NCBI GenBank assembly: GCA_025362575.1
Contig: JANYIQ010000260.1
Coordinates: 1 to 36,981, forward strand
DNA from: Bacteroidia bacterium
GTDB lineage: Bacteria; Bacteroidota; Bacteroidia; B-17B0; Aurantibacillaceae
DNA length: 36,981 nucleotides
Reading direction: 5' to 3'
In this document: one piece after another, positions 26,178 to 34,509 of the stretch
Position numbering within the stretch: the stretch's first letter is position 1
Layout of the letters: every line of letters begins with the position of its first letter
Program-made: the position numbers and the translations under genes
Notes under the pieces: model-generated
Databases searched by the model: none
What the model was told of the DNA's origin: nothing
Seen by the model: only the letters and a program-made list of their open reading frames with translations

Positions 26178-27092
26178 ATGGAAAATCAGCAGGAATCAGT
26201 GATCAAACGAATTGAAGAAAAATACAAAGCCATAGGTCAGAATCCCGACGTGCATTTGGAAGGTTTGGTATGGGCAAAACCCATAACCTACTGGGATTAT
26301 ATTTTACCGGACGCATTATTGAATCTGCAGGTGCAAAGAACTACCGAGCCTGATGAAATGGTTTTTGTGATGTACCATCAGATAAATGAATTACTTTTTA
26401 AAATGATCTTATGGGAAATTGATCAGGTGAGTAATTGCGAAACAGTAAGCGCACCCTTTTTCACTGAAAAATTAAGGAGGATCAGCAGATATTTTGATAT
26501 GCTTTCCTCTTCTTTTGACATCATGGGAGATGGCATGGAAAAAGAACAGTATATGAAATTCAGAAATACCCTTACACCTGCAAGCGGGTTTCAAAGTGCA
26601 CAATATCGTCTGATCGAATTCTCTTCCACTGAATTAATTAATTTGATAGATTACAGATTCAGAGCCACCATCGATAGGAATACACCTTTTGAATATGCCT
26701 TTGAACATCTTTACTGGCAGGCTGCAGGAAAAGATCATGCTACCGGCAAAAAAAATACAATGCTTGTTCTGTTTGAGCAGCGCTATAAAAAAGAGTTCTT
26801 AGAAAAAATGGAGAGTTATAATACAACTAACCTTTGGACAAAATTCAAGCAATTACCTGATGCCATAAAAAAAGATCCTGAATTGGTAAAAGCCATGCGT
26901 CATTACGATTACACAGTGAATGTAAAATGGGTAATGGCACATTATCATGCTGCCGGAAAATATCTGGGAACATCTGAAGCAACCGGAGGAAGTGATTGGA
27001 GAAAATACATGCATCCAAAATATCAGCGCCGCATTTTCTTCCCTGAACTTTGGAGCAAAGAGGAATTGGAGAATTGGGGAAATGATGTTTAA
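26178..27092 (+). CDS. kynA: Tryptophan 2,3-dioxygenase family protein
   Basis: A heme enzyme that opens the indole ring of L-tryptophan to N-formylkynurenine, the first step of the kynurenine pathway. The 304-residue protein has the distal His67 in Y-H-Q-I-N-E-L-L-F-K, F-E-Y-A-F-E-H-L-Y-W in the middle, and the proximal heme His in H-Y-H-A-A-G-K-Y-L-G (by spacing His255), followed by the substrate loop T-S-E-A-T-G-G-S-D-W. The loop differs from the G-T-G-G-T-x-G of classical enzymes, as is usual for the Bacteroidota branch. No other kynurenine pathway gene is in the window. Confidence 0.9.
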   Translation: MENQQESVIKRIEEKYKAIGQNPDVHLEGLVWAKPITYWDYILPDALLNLQVQRTTEPDEMVFVMYHQINELLFKMILWEIDQVSNCETVSAPFFTEKLRRISRYFDMLSSSFDIMGDGMEKEQYMKFRNTLTPASGFQSAQYRLIEFSSTELINLIDYRFRATIDRNTPFEYAFEHLYWQAAGKDHATGKKNTMLVLFEQRYKKEFLEKMESYNTTNLWTKFKQLPDAIKKDPELVKAMRHYDYTVNVKWVMAHYHAAGKYLGTSEATGGSDWRKYMHPKYQRRIFFPELWSKEELENWGNDV

Positions 27093-27207
27093 TTTTATAC
27101 TGTACAATTGAAGACCCTTACTACACTAAGGCCTTGATTCGGTTTAAAGCCTATTTTGTTTATTCAAAAAAATTATCTACATTTAAGATTGAATTTAAAT
27201 AACAGGC

Positions 27208-28467
27208 ATGAAGAAAATTTACACTCTCACATTTTTATTCGTTCTTTTTTTATCTGCTAACCTGTTTTCACAGGTTCCGGTAATGAATCCCATTTCAGGC
27301 TCAGCGGTTGCATGCGCTGCTCCTTCACCAGCATCCATTTATTCAACATCTGCAAGTAATTCACCAATATCTTATTCGTGGTCGGTAACTCCTTCGGCAG
27401 GCGTACTTATTGGCACTCCGAACGCTTCAGTAACTTCCATTAGTTTTCCAAATTCAAACGCTACTTATACAGTTAGTTGTTCTGCGATGAACGGTTCCGG
27501 AATAAGTACTCCTGTTAAATTCGTAGTTACAGTATTTGAAACCCCTACTGTTACTTTTTCAGGAAACAATAGTTTTTGCCAGGGCTCTTCAACCAATATT
27601 TCCGCAAGCTCTACTTTACTTTCAGCGAGCTCAACTATTTCTTATTTCTGGTCACCGGGCACGGGTTTAAATACAACGCTTGGGCCAAATGTTATCGCTA
27701 ATCCCAGCGTTCCTACAACCTATACGGTTACCGGTACTGTTGGTTTCTGCTCTAATTTTTCATTGATCACCATTACTCCAAAAGCTAATCCTACCATAAC
27801 CACTGTAGTATCTTCCAATCCGGTTTGCTCTGGAAATTCCATTTCCATGGCAGGCCTTGGAGCAAATAGTTATAATTGGAGTGGTGGCGTAATTAACGGC
27901 GTTCTATTTACTCCTACGGTCTCGGGTACATATACAGTAATTGGTCTTGCGGCAAATGGCTGTACTAATTCAGCTATGCAAACTTTAACAGTTGTTCCTT
28001 ATCCAATAGTAACAGTTTCTACAAATTCGGCAGTTATTTGTAAAGGACTTTCTGCTACATTAACGCTTAGCGGCACGGCTTCATCTTATTCATTAAATTT
28101 AATTTCTTCACCAACAAGCGTAATAGTTTCACCAACTATTACAACAACCTATACAGTTACAGGTTCCAATGCACAAGGCTGTATAACTTCGGCAACCATT
28201 ACACAAAGTGTTTCATCGTGTGCAGGCATTCACAACCCTACTGCTCCTTTAGTTAACGGGTTAAGCGTATATCCAAACCCGAGTTCAGATTATCTGAATC
28301 TCAGATCAGGAAAAGATGAAACGGTGAGTATTATCAATGAACTTGGACAGCTCGTTCGAAGCATTGAGTTAAGCGCTGATACCGAAACTACAATTAGCGG
28401 ACTAGCCAACGGAATGTATTATGTTATTTCATCGAATTCTAAATTCAAAATAACAGTACTTCAATAG
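27208..28467 (+). CDS. Secreted T9SS cargo with Ig/PKD-like domains
   Basis: A 419-residue protein with a signal peptide (M-K-K-I-Y-T-L ... N-L-F-S-Q), then four to five Ser/Thr-rich beta-sandwich repeats. Each repeat ends in T-Y-T-V-x-G or T-Y-T-V-S-C and several contain an I-C-x-G / V-C-S-G-N-S-I / F-C-Q-G-S-S turn, the pattern of PKD-like repeats in Bacteroidota gliding and adhesion proteins. The last about 75 residues (Y-P-N-P-S-S-D ... I-T-V-L-Q) are a T9SS type A sorting domain. A surface adhesin role is likely; the ligand is unknown. Confidence 0.85.
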   Translation: MKKIYTLTFLFVLFLSANLFSQVPVMNPISGSAVACAAPSPASIYSTSASNSPISYSWSVTPSAGVLIGTPNASVTSISFPNSNATYTVSCSAMNGSGISTPVKFVVTVFETPTVTFSGNNSFCQGSSTNISASSTLLSASSTISYFWSPGTGLNTTLGPNVIANPSVPTTYTVTGTVGFCSNFSLITITPKANPTITTVVSSNPVCSGNSISMAGLGANSYNWSGGVINGVLFTPTVSGTYTVIGLAANGCTNSAMQTLTVVPYPIVTVSTNSAVICKGLSATLTLSGTASSYSLNLISSPTSVIVSPTITTTYTVTGSNAQGCITSATITQSVSSCAGIHNPTAPLVNGLSVYPNPSSDYLNLRSGKDETVSIINELGQLVRSIELSADTETTISGLANGMYYVISSNSKFKITVLQ

Positions 28468-28503
28468 ACCACTTAATTCAAATTCTCTTAATGCTCTACT
28501 AAC

Positions 28504-30333
28504 TTGGAAAAAAACCTGAAATTCATAAAGGTCTTTCTGATCGGTGTTGCATTATCCATTTTTTCCTTCTCTCCTTTTATTCTGGATCTTACTTTAACCT
28601 CGAGGTTCATTATTTTATCAGCACTCGCTCTTCTTTTGATCATTTTGCTACGCCGATCAGGCAGGCGTTTAGATATTATTATCGACTTACCCCTATTCTT
28701 TTATTTATCCTTCGTTGCTTTTTGCTGCCTGAGTTTAATATGGTCGAATACTCGATCTGAAACTTTGTTCGAAAGCTCTAAACTTATTCTCTCACTTTTT
28801 GTATTTGCATTTACATACCTTGCATTAAAACAGAACTCAGATCTTTTCACAAAAGGCCTTTTCAAACTATCGATCGCCTTTGTTTTTATCAGCTCTGTGT
28901 TTGCAATCTGGCAATTCAGTCGAAGTGCAGGTCTCGACAAAGCCTCATTATACAACATAACCGGCATCAATGGTCATAAAAACTTATACTCCAGTTTTTT
29001 GTTCCTGAACTTATTTTTTCTTATACGTGCCTATTACTCAGTTAAAGGCCTGGAAAAAACCATAAGCGCTGTTTCAATAATACTAACGCTCGCCTTGCTT
29101 ATCTTACTCAAAACAAAAGCCGTTTGGATCGGATCAATTATCACAGGTCTTACCTATGCTATCCTTCATTATTCAAAAAAAATAAATTTTAAACTTAATT
29201 TTTATACTTCATTAATAGGGTGCCTGATCTTTGCCAACCTGTTCTTTTTATTTATTCTTCCTAAGATCGTTGAGAAAGAACTTGGGGCTAATACCCAAGC
29301 TACTTCATTAAGCGTTAATGTCACACAGAAATTAGACATTGAAAGACTTGCACTTTGGGAGAAAACCTATCTGATGATCAAAAAATATCCTGTACTTGGC
29401 GTTGGCATGGGTAACTGGCAAATCCATTTTCCTGAAAACGGATTGAGCGGGATCTGGAGGGCGGAAGATCTTAATTATACTTTTCAAAGGCCCCACAATG
29501 ATTTCTTATGGATACTTTCAGAAACCGGCCTTGTCGGATTTAATCTGTACCTACTTTTTTTATTGAGTATTTTACTTTTATTACTCAAAGCACTTCGGTT
29601 ATACTACAATAAAAACAAACCGGCATTTGAACTCATTTTGTGCTTTGCTTTTATAGTGGGATATTGCTCTATCTCTTTCTTTGATTTCCCAAAGGAACGC
29701 ATCGAACATATGATCTGGATCAGCATCATCTGCGGAACTGCATATTTCTACATCAGAAACAATGCTGAACGTATCATCATCGAAAAAATAGATTCGAACT
29801 CGGTATATACACTATCCTTCATTGCTCTTTTATTTTCTGGCTGCATCGGCATACTAAGATACAAAGGAGAATTTTACACAAGAGAAATGTATAACCATAA
29901 AGCTCTTAAACAGGATGCCAATGCCATTCGTTCGGGATACAAAGCATTGAGTTTCGCTTACAGCATCGACCCTACTTCTGTTCCCATTAATTGGTACACC
30001 GCAAATTCTCATGCCAATCTCGGCAATTATGAAAATGCTCAGAAAGATTTTTTACTGGCACTCAAATTCAATCCGTTCAATAGAAATGTGCTCAATGATC
30101 TTGGCTCATCTTATGCTATGGGCAATAATGACGAACTTGCAAAAAAATATTACTACGAGTCAGCAAGAATAAGTCCCCGCTTCGATGATGCTAAACTAAA
30201 CCTTACCGCTATTTTTATAAAAGAAAAACATTTTAGGCTCGCCGATAGTTGCTTGGGCAAATTGCTTCACGAATCGGAGCGCCAACAGAACTACAAAAAA
30301 ATGGTGGATGCCTTCCGGCAATCAGGATATTAA
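28504..30333 (+). CDS. O-antigen ligase/polymerase-like membrane protein with C-terminal TPRs
   Basis: A 609-residue protein with about ten to twelve membrane helices, then TPR-like repeats from about residue 495 (S-H-A-N-L-G-N-Y-E-N-A, N-D-L-G-S-S-Y-A-M-G-N-N). The central loop G-V-G-M-G-N-W and R-P-H-N-D-F-L-W-I-L-S-E-T-G matches the Wzy_C domain of the O-antigen ligase/Wzy/oligosaccharyltransferase family. Both surface-polysaccharide ligation or polymerisation and glycosylation of secreted proteins are possible. The start is TTG at 28504; no ATG fits. Its stop codon shares TTAA with the stop of the converging response regulator. Confidence 0.87.
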   Translation: MEKNLKFIKVFLIGVALSIFSFSPFILDLTLTSRFIILSALALLLIILLRRSGRRLDIIIDLPLFFYLSFVAFCCLSLIWSNTRSETLFESSKLILSLFVFAFTYLALKQNSDLFTKGLFKLSIAFVFISSVFAIWQFSRSAGLDKASLYNITGINGHKNLYSSFLFLNLFFLIRAYYSVKGLEKTISAVSIILTLALLILLKTKAVWIGSIITGLTYAILHYSKKINFKLNFYTSLIGCLIFANLFFLFILPKIVEKELGANTQATSLSVNVTQKLDIERLALWEKTYLMIKKYPVLGVGMGNWQIHFPENGLSGIWRAEDLNYTFQRPHNDFLWILSETGLVGFNLYLLFLLSILLLLLKALRLYYNKNKPAFELILCFAFIVGYCSISFFDFPKERIEHMIWISIICGTAYFYIRNNAERIIIEKIDSNSVYTLSFIALLFSGCIGILRYKGEFYTREMYNHKALKQDANAIRSGYKALSFAYSIDPTSVPINWYTANSHANLGNYENAQKDFLLALKFNPFNRNVLNDLGSSYAMGNNDELAKKYYYESARISPRFDDAKLNLTAIFIKEKHFRLADSCLGKLLHESERQQNYKKMVDAFRQSGY

Positions 30334-31025
30334 GGCACATTAAAAATAAAACCCACTCCGAAAACATTTTCGATACTTAACGATTGATCTTCTTTAAGAT
30401 ATTTACGGATCTTGGTAATAAACACATCTAAACTTCTGCCCAAAAAATAATCATTCTCGCCCCAAAGATCTTTCAGCATTTCTTCGCGCTTTACTACCTT
30501 ATTTTTACACTTGAATAAATAGTTGAGAATATCGCTTTCCTTTTCAGTGATTCGTTTTGTTGTACCGTTTATTGTCAATGATTGATTATTGAAGTCAAAA
30601 GCATATTTACCGATAGCAATGATTTCATCTGAACTTTCCTTTTTGCTTTCCGGGATCCGGCGAATAACCACTTTTATTTTCCAAAGCAATTCCTCTTCAT
30701 CAAATGGTTTGGTTATGTAATCCTCAGCTCCTAGATCATAACCTTTTAATTTATCCTCTTTTAATGATTTGGCAGTGATGAATAAGATAGGTATTTCTTT
30801 ATCCGCTGATCTTATCTCTTTCGCAAGTGCGAATCCGTCCATTTTTGGCATCATCACATCCAGTAAACACAGATCGAATGAGTTCCCTTGAAATGCTTTT
30901 AACGCAAGCTCCCCATCCTTACATAGTTTTACATCGAAACCCTCTGTTTCTAAATAATCAACCAAAAGAACTCCCAGATTAAGATCATCTTCCGCCAGTA
31001 ATATTTTAAGCCTTTCTTTATGCAT
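30330..31025 (-). CDS. OmpR-family response regulator
   Basis: A 231-residue regulator. The receiver domain (about 6-120) has E-D-D (12-14), phospho-acceptor Asp56 in L-L-D-V-M-M-P, Thr84 and Lys106 in T-K-P-F. The winged-helix DNA-binding domain follows (about 135-230), with I-T-E-K-E-S-D-I-L-N-Y-L and R-S-L-D-V-F-I-T-K-I-R-K-Y-L. It overlaps the histidine kinase gene by eight bases, so the pair is translationally coupled. The arrangement resembles the RprX/RprY pair of Bacteroides. Targets unknown. Confidence 0.95.
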   Translation of the reverse strand: MHKERLKILLAEDDLNLGVLLVDYLETEGFDVKLCKDGELALKAFQGNSFDLCLLDVMMPKMDGFALAKEIRSADKEIPILFITAKSLKEDKLKGYDLGAEDYITKPFDEEELLWKIKVVIRRIPESKKESSDEIIAIGKYAFDFNNQSLTINGTTKRITEKESDILNYLFKCKNKVVKREEMLKDLWGENDYFLGRSLDVFITKIRKYLKEDQSLSIENVFGVGFIFNVP

Positions 31026-32268
31026 TTGCCAAGGTTATGGTGAATGTTGTTCCCTCTTCTTTTGCACTTACTAATTCAATACTTCCCTCATGTAATTCAA
31101 TGATCTTTTTAATGTAGGCTAAGCCAAGACCAAATCCCTTCACGTTATGAACATCACCGGTTGGAACTCTGAAAAATTTATCAAAGACCATTTTTTGATG
31201 CTCCTTTTCTATGCCAATGCCTTTATCGGAAACAACGATAATTAAATTTTCACCGCTGTTAAATGTTTGAATCAATATTTCAGGTCTCATTTTGGAATAC
31301 TTTATCGCATTATCAATGAGGTTACATATCGCGTTTGTAAAATGTGCATTGTCTCCAAACACAACAACATTCTCTGCGTTCAGTTTCAATTTCAGTTCCC
31401 CTTGTTTATTCTCGATCTGAATATTCATAGAGTTCAGAGAATCGCGGATGATCTGATGCATATCCAGTTCAGTTCTTTGCAACGGGATCTCACCTCTTTC
31501 CAAAGCGGTCATGCTTAACATTTGCTCAACGTGAAGCCTTAACTTCTCATTCTCTTCCAGAATTATTCCTGAATAATGTTTTATTTTATCTTCCCGGCCA
31601 ATATTTAGATCCTTTACGATCATCTTACCCGCCAAAGCAATATTGGTTAATGGCGTTTTAAACTCATGTGTCATGTTATTTAAAAAGTCAGTGGTATGTT
31701 CCAGTATTTTTTTCTCTTTCGTAAGCGAGAGAATGGTTCGCCAAAATAAGATCAGCACGATAAGTATCAATATAACAGATCCGATGAATTGAGTTCCCAT
31801 CTCTGCAATAATGAATTGCTTCTTGTCAGGAAATATCAATTTCAATTCCAGTCCGCTTTTACTCACTGCCTCCTCTAAAGGCGTTTTATATACATTACCG
31901 CTAAGCCCCCAAACATTTTTTGCTTTTGCAGCACCCGGCTTTATCAACTCAAATGAATAATCGATATGAAAATTGTAAAGCTTCATATAGTGTCTAAGGA
32001 TGGAATCTATGTTATGAACTGCATTATTATCCAGATTCAAACACACCTCAACATTATCCTTAATACATCCCACTTCCACATTCATGCAAGCTTCTTTATC
32101 CGATCGCAGTGTTTCGGCGGTTCTCGAAAGAACCATATTTGCTTTTTCATTGAATAATTCTTCCTTGATCCTAGCCGTTTCAAAGATCCAGTTCACCTGA
32201 ATAATAAGTACGATCAGTAAAGCAATTGAAGAAATAGCAATAAATATATAAGTTCTGTTTAGTTTCAT
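31018..32268 (-). CDS. Sensor histidine kinase
   Basis: A 416-residue inner-membrane kinase. Transmembrane helices lie at about 7-29 and 160-180, enclosing a periplasmic sensor of about 130 residues with three Cys (61, 68, 76). No HAMP domain is obvious. The HisKA box is N-M-T-H-E-F-K-T-P-L-T-N (His201). The ATPase domain has N-L-I-D-N-A-I-K-Y-S, S-D-K-G-I-G-I and G-F-G-L-G-L-A-Y. It is the first gene of the two-component operon. A TACTTTTG box lies upstream. Confidence 0.95.
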   Translation of the reverse strand: MKLNRTYIFIAISSIALLIVLIIQVNWIFETARIKEELFNEKANMVLSRTAETLRSDKEACMNVEVGCIKDNVEVCLNLDNNAVHNIDSILRHYMKLYNFHIDYSFELIKPGAAKAKNVWGLSGNVYKTPLEEAVSKSGLELKLIFPDKKQFIIAEMGTQFIGSVILILIVLILFWRTILSLTKEKKILEHTTDFLNNMTHEFKTPLTNIALAGKMIVKDLNIGREDKIKHYSGIILEENEKLRLHVEQMLSMTALERGEIPLQRTELDMHQIIRDSLNSMNIQIENKQGELKLKLNAENVVVFGDNAHFTNAICNLIDNAIKYSKMRPEILIQTFNSGENLIIVVSDKGIGIEKEHQKMVFDKFFRVPTGDVHNVKGFGLGLAYIKKIIELHEGSIELVSAKEEGTTFTITLANA

Positions 32269-32278
32269 TCGTGTATTT

Positions 32279-32286
32279 CAAAAGTA
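32279..32286 (-). promoter_or_regulatory. Candidate -7 box TACTTTTG for the two-component operon
   Basis: Minus-strand TAnnTTTG match ten bases upstream of the histidine-kinase start. A TTG at 32303-32301 is 14 bases upstream of it, closer than the usual spacing. Confidence 0.35.
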
Positions 32287-32373
32287 GGCATTTTTCATGG
32301 CAACCGCACTCCATTAACAAGTCATTAACAACACAATAACTAGTCGGTAACAAAATTCCGGTTAAAAAGGAAT

Positions 32374-32381
32374 TACATTTG
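32374..32381 (+). promoter_or_regulatory. Candidate -7 box TACATTTG for the small lipoprotein gene
   Basis: TAnnTTTG match 23 bases upstream of the ATG at 32405. No clear -33 TTG at the usual spacing. Confidence 0.38.
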
Positions 32382-32404
32382 TATAAATTACAAATACTAA
32401 AAAA

Positions 32405-32647
32405 ATGAGAGTATCTTTTATAATTTCGATCTTAACAATGATCACAATGTTTAGTTGTAAAAAAGCCTGTCTTCCTGCAGAACGGGAAAAGGGAACAGAC
32501 CTGCAAGCTCAGGAAGCAACACCAACAGTAAATAACAAAAAGAGTGCTAAAAAATACAAACCCTCTGACTGGACGATCAGGCCGTTTGGTTATGACTTCA
32601 GTGTAAGAAACCTGGAGCTTTTGGGATCTAAAAACAAAGGTTGCTGA
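32405..32647 (+). CDS. Small putative lipoprotein, function unknown
   Basis: An 80-residue protein with a hydrophobic N-terminal helix ending M-F-S-C-K-K, a plausible lipobox (Cys18), then a charged segment (K-K-S-A-K-K-Y-K) and a conserved-looking C-terminal part with D-W-T-I-R-P-F-G-Y-D-F-S-V-R. The second Cys after the lipobox and the terminal Cys could pair. I do not recognise the family. It is the first of three envelope genes in a row, divergent from the histidine kinase. Confidence 0.65.
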   Translation: MRVSFIISILTMITMFSCKKACLPAEREKGTDLQAQEATPTVNNKKSAKKYKPSDWTIRPFGYDFSVRNLELLGSKNKGC

Positions 32648-32755
32648 GAACCCTTCTTATATTTAGGTTAAATGAAGTTAAAAACATAAAAGAACCAAGG
32701 GATCTTAAGACGTAAAAAAATAATTTAATTTACATTGACGAATAATATACAGAAA

Positions 32756-33220
32756 ATGCAAACAACTAAAATAACTTTAATAACCATTAGCGCTTTGATA
32801 ATTGCAGCTTGTACTGCTCACAAAAAAAGCACAACAACTCCTTCCGTTGCCAAAGCGGAAGCAGCGCCTTCAACACCAAGTGTGACAGTAGCATCTCCCA
32901 TTGGCCCGGCGGGGCCAGCTAACCCAACAGTAAAATCTCCTGATGGAGTTTATGCTCCGGGTAACGAAGAGTTAACTGCACTTAAGGCAAAATACCCCAA
33001 TTTAAAAGATGCCAGTTTAGAAAAGCTTCAGCAAGGTCATTTAATTTATACCAAAGGTGCCTGCATTAAATGTCATGGTGCAGATAATATTTATCGGCAT
33101 GATGAATTACAATGGAGCCGTATCATTGGTGACATGGCTTTAAGAGCAAGATTATCCGATGCAGAAAAAGATGCTGTTTTTAATTATGTTATTGCCATAA
33201 AAGCGTCGCAAACAAAATAA
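32756..33220 (+). CDS. Mono-heme cytochrome c-like lipoprotein
   Basis: I start at the ATG at 32756 (154 residues); it opens a lipoprotein signal peptide ending L-I-I-A-A-C. A TTG at 32735 in the same frame would only add seven residues. A Pro/Ala/Thr-rich linker (about residues 20-70) tethers a short c-type domain with one C-I-K-C-H heme site (about residue 100) and a likely distal Met in I-G-D-M-A-L-R-A-R-L-S. A periplasm-facing electron carrier anchored to a membrane is the natural reading. It is followed two bases later by a secreted protein gene. Confidence 0.8.
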   Translation: MQTTKITLITISALIIAACTAHKKSTTTPSVAKAEAAPSTPSVTVASPIGPAGPANPTVKSPDGVYAPGNEELTALKAKYPNLKDASLEKLQQGHLIYTKGACIKCHGADNIYRHDELQWSRIIGDMALRARLSDAEKDAVFNYVIAIKASQTK

Positions 33221-33222
33221 AT

Positions 33223-33747
33223 ATGTTCTGGAAAAACATTTTGATCGTATTCACACTATCCCTGTTGATTTTCGGGACAAGTTTTTCGCAATCTACATTC
33301 CCGTCAGACAGCATTAAAAAATTTGATGCCATCCGGGCTTCGGCCTCAAGTTATACGGCTTCTGCAGACATCAAGGACAAATTTCATGAAGCTGATCGAG
33401 TTCTTCAAAGGAATTTTGCGCCAAATAAAAAAATGATTATTGATCTTAACTATTCAACATTATATAATGTTGTTGATACGGTAAAATCAAATTACTATGT
33501 CATCTTTAATGATAATGTGAGTAATAAATTAATCGTACTTTGGTTTCGCAGAGAATCTAAAGAAATTAATCCGGACTTTATTTCAGCAAAAGAACTTATT
33601 GCACAAATTGAAAATGCAGAAGAAAACTCAAAGCTTAAGTTGGAATTTGAAATTATTCCTGCCGGTGCCCGATCATCGACATTTGTTTATGCTGAAGGCC
33701 AGAAATTATTCATTCACGCTAAATTGCTCGCGGTTACGGTTAAATAA
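33223..33747 (+). CDS. Secreted protein of unknown function
   Basis: A 174-residue protein with a signal peptide (M-F-W-K-N-I-L ... T-S-F-S-Q), so periplasmic or exported. The rest has one Y-Y-V-I-F-N-D-N-V-S-N beta-hairpin-like stretch and a helix around I-A-Q-I-E-N-A-E-E. No Cys in the mature part, no lipobox and no T9SS tail. I do not recognise the family. It starts two bases after the cytochrome stop codon, so it is probably co-expressed with that lipoprotein. Confidence 0.7.
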   Translation: MFWKNILIVFTLSLLIFGTSFSQSTFPSDSIKKFDAIRASASSYTASADIKDKFHEADRVLQRNFAPNKKMIIDLNYSTLYNVVDTVKSNYYVIFNDNVSNKLIVLWFRRESKEINPDFISAKELIAQIENAEENSKLKLEFEIIPAGARSSTFVYAEGQKLFIHAKLLAVTVK

Positions 33748-33818
33748 AAAACTTCAAAAAATTTGACTTTTTTAGAATTTGGGCACTCAAACTAAGGTCT
33801 GTTTCACAAAAGAGATAT

Positions 33819-34093
33819 TTACTTGCTGTTTTTAATCACCATTTTTTCCAACCGCATTTGACCTATTTCAATTTTTGAAATCTCGTTCAAAAGCAATTCA
33901 CCATTCTTTGCAACATAATATTCTCTTCCATATTCTTCAACCCACTTTGTTTGATAATGTTCAGCCCTTTCCTGCCCGTAATCTTTTATAGCAGTGATAT
34001 TTATTTTTCTTTGTTTTCTTGCAACAATAAATAAAACGCAATTGAAAATAGCACGGTAACTATACCTGCTAATATTGGGATAAATTCTTTCAT
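33819..34093 (-). pseudogene. Small single-pass membrane protein gene with a frameshift in an A-run
   Basis: The minus strand starts at an ATG (34093), encodes M-K-E-F-I-P-I-L-A-G and one membrane helix, and stops after 30 residues at 34001. The -1 frame stays open to 33819 with a coding-like hydrophilic sequence (I-N-I-T-A-I-K-D-Y-G ... E-E-Y-G-R-E-Y-Y-V-A-K). One extra A in the A5 run at 34004-34008 would join both into a 91-residue protein. It is either a decayed gene, a sequencing indel, or a programmed -1 slip at the A-run before TAA. It starts four bases after the 60-residue membrane protein gene. No known family was recognised. Confidence 0.55.
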
Positions 34094-34097
34094 AGTA

Positions 34098-34280
34098 TTA
34101 TTTGTTATTTTTAATAATGAGTTTTAAATAAATTCCAAAAGCTAATATTGAAGGGACCCAAATTCCAACAAAAATGGCGGAGTCTGTATCTCCCTTAAAA
34201 TAAAGTGTTTCGGAATACACAAGCGATAAAAACGTAATACCTAATAGTATTTTGTCGGCAGTAGTGATTTTTTTTAACAT
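34098..34280 (-). CDS. Small two-helix membrane protein
   Basis: A 60-residue protein with two hydrophobic helices (about 10-26 and 35-55) separated by F-K-G-D-T-D-S-A-I-F-V-G-I-W. It has a Lys-rich N-terminus (M-L-K-K) and C-terminus (I-I-K-N-N-K). It is the first gene of a minus-strand pair with the frameshifted 91-codon gene. Its start lies seven bases from the nearest box of the double inverted repeat at 34287-34362, and a good TTTG-N20-TACATTTG promoter reads into it. Function unknown. Confidence 0.65.
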   Translation of the reverse strand: MLKKITTADKILLGITFLSLVYSETLYFKGDTDSAIFVGIWVPSILAFGIYLKLIIKNNK

Positions 34281-34286
34281 AATTTA

Positions 34287-34362
34287 TTGTTTAAGGTTTT
34301 TAGTAAAATATTAAACAAATGTAATACTTTTTGTTTAACTTTACAAAAAATATGTTAAACAA
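34287..34362. promoter_or_regulatory. Double inverted-repeat operator, two units of TTGTTTAA-N16-TTAAACAA
   Basis: Four boxes are placed with exact geometry: TTGTTTAA at 34287-34294, TTAAACAA at 34311-34318, TTGTTTAA at 34331-34338 and TTAAACAA at 34355-34362. Boxes 1-2 and 3-4 form identical inverted repeats with 16-base spacers, 44 bases apart (about four DNA turns); boxes 2-3 form the reverse arrangement with a 12-base spacer. A weaker TTAAATCA follows at 34373. The array lies between two divergent gene groups and overlaps the minus-strand promoter, as expected for a repressor or light/stress regulator. The regulator is not in the window. Confidence 0.65.
34316..34347 (-). promoter_or_regulatory. 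Promoter TTTG-N20-TACATTTG for the small membrane protein operon
   Basis: On the minus strand TTTG (34347-34344) and TACATTTG (34323-34316) are separated by 20 bases, fitting the Bacteroidota -33/-7 consensus. The start codon lies 35 bases downstream. The -7 box overlaps box 2 of the inverted-repeat array and the -33 lies in the spacer of unit 2. Confidence 0.65.
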
Positions 34363-34509
34363 AATAAATATGTTAAATCACGCATAATCAACCCAATTGA
34401 TAAAAAGTGAAATAAATACAGTTTGGAATTTTATGAGTTCACCTAAAAATAAGGAAGTCTTTGATTGCCGGTTTAGAGTAGTAAAAAAAATATCTAATTC
34501 TTAGTAGAA
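34363..34509. other. Spacer upstream of the TIGR03643 gene
   Basis: About 150 A/T-rich bases. A near-consensus promoter TTG (34397-34399) with TACAGTTTG (34417-34425) would read right, with one extra base in the -7 box. A 23-codon ORF (34433-34504) ends five bases before the next start and could be a leader peptide; evidence is weak. Confidence 0.3.

Noticed and set aside
27093-27207. AAGGCC...GCCT inverted stretch after kynA as a terminator
   Set aside because: The stem is short with a long loop and no T-run directly after it.
34433-34504. 23-codon ORF ahead of the TIGR03643 gene
   Set aside because: Too short to show coding character and no family recognised; kept only as a possible leader in the spacer entry.
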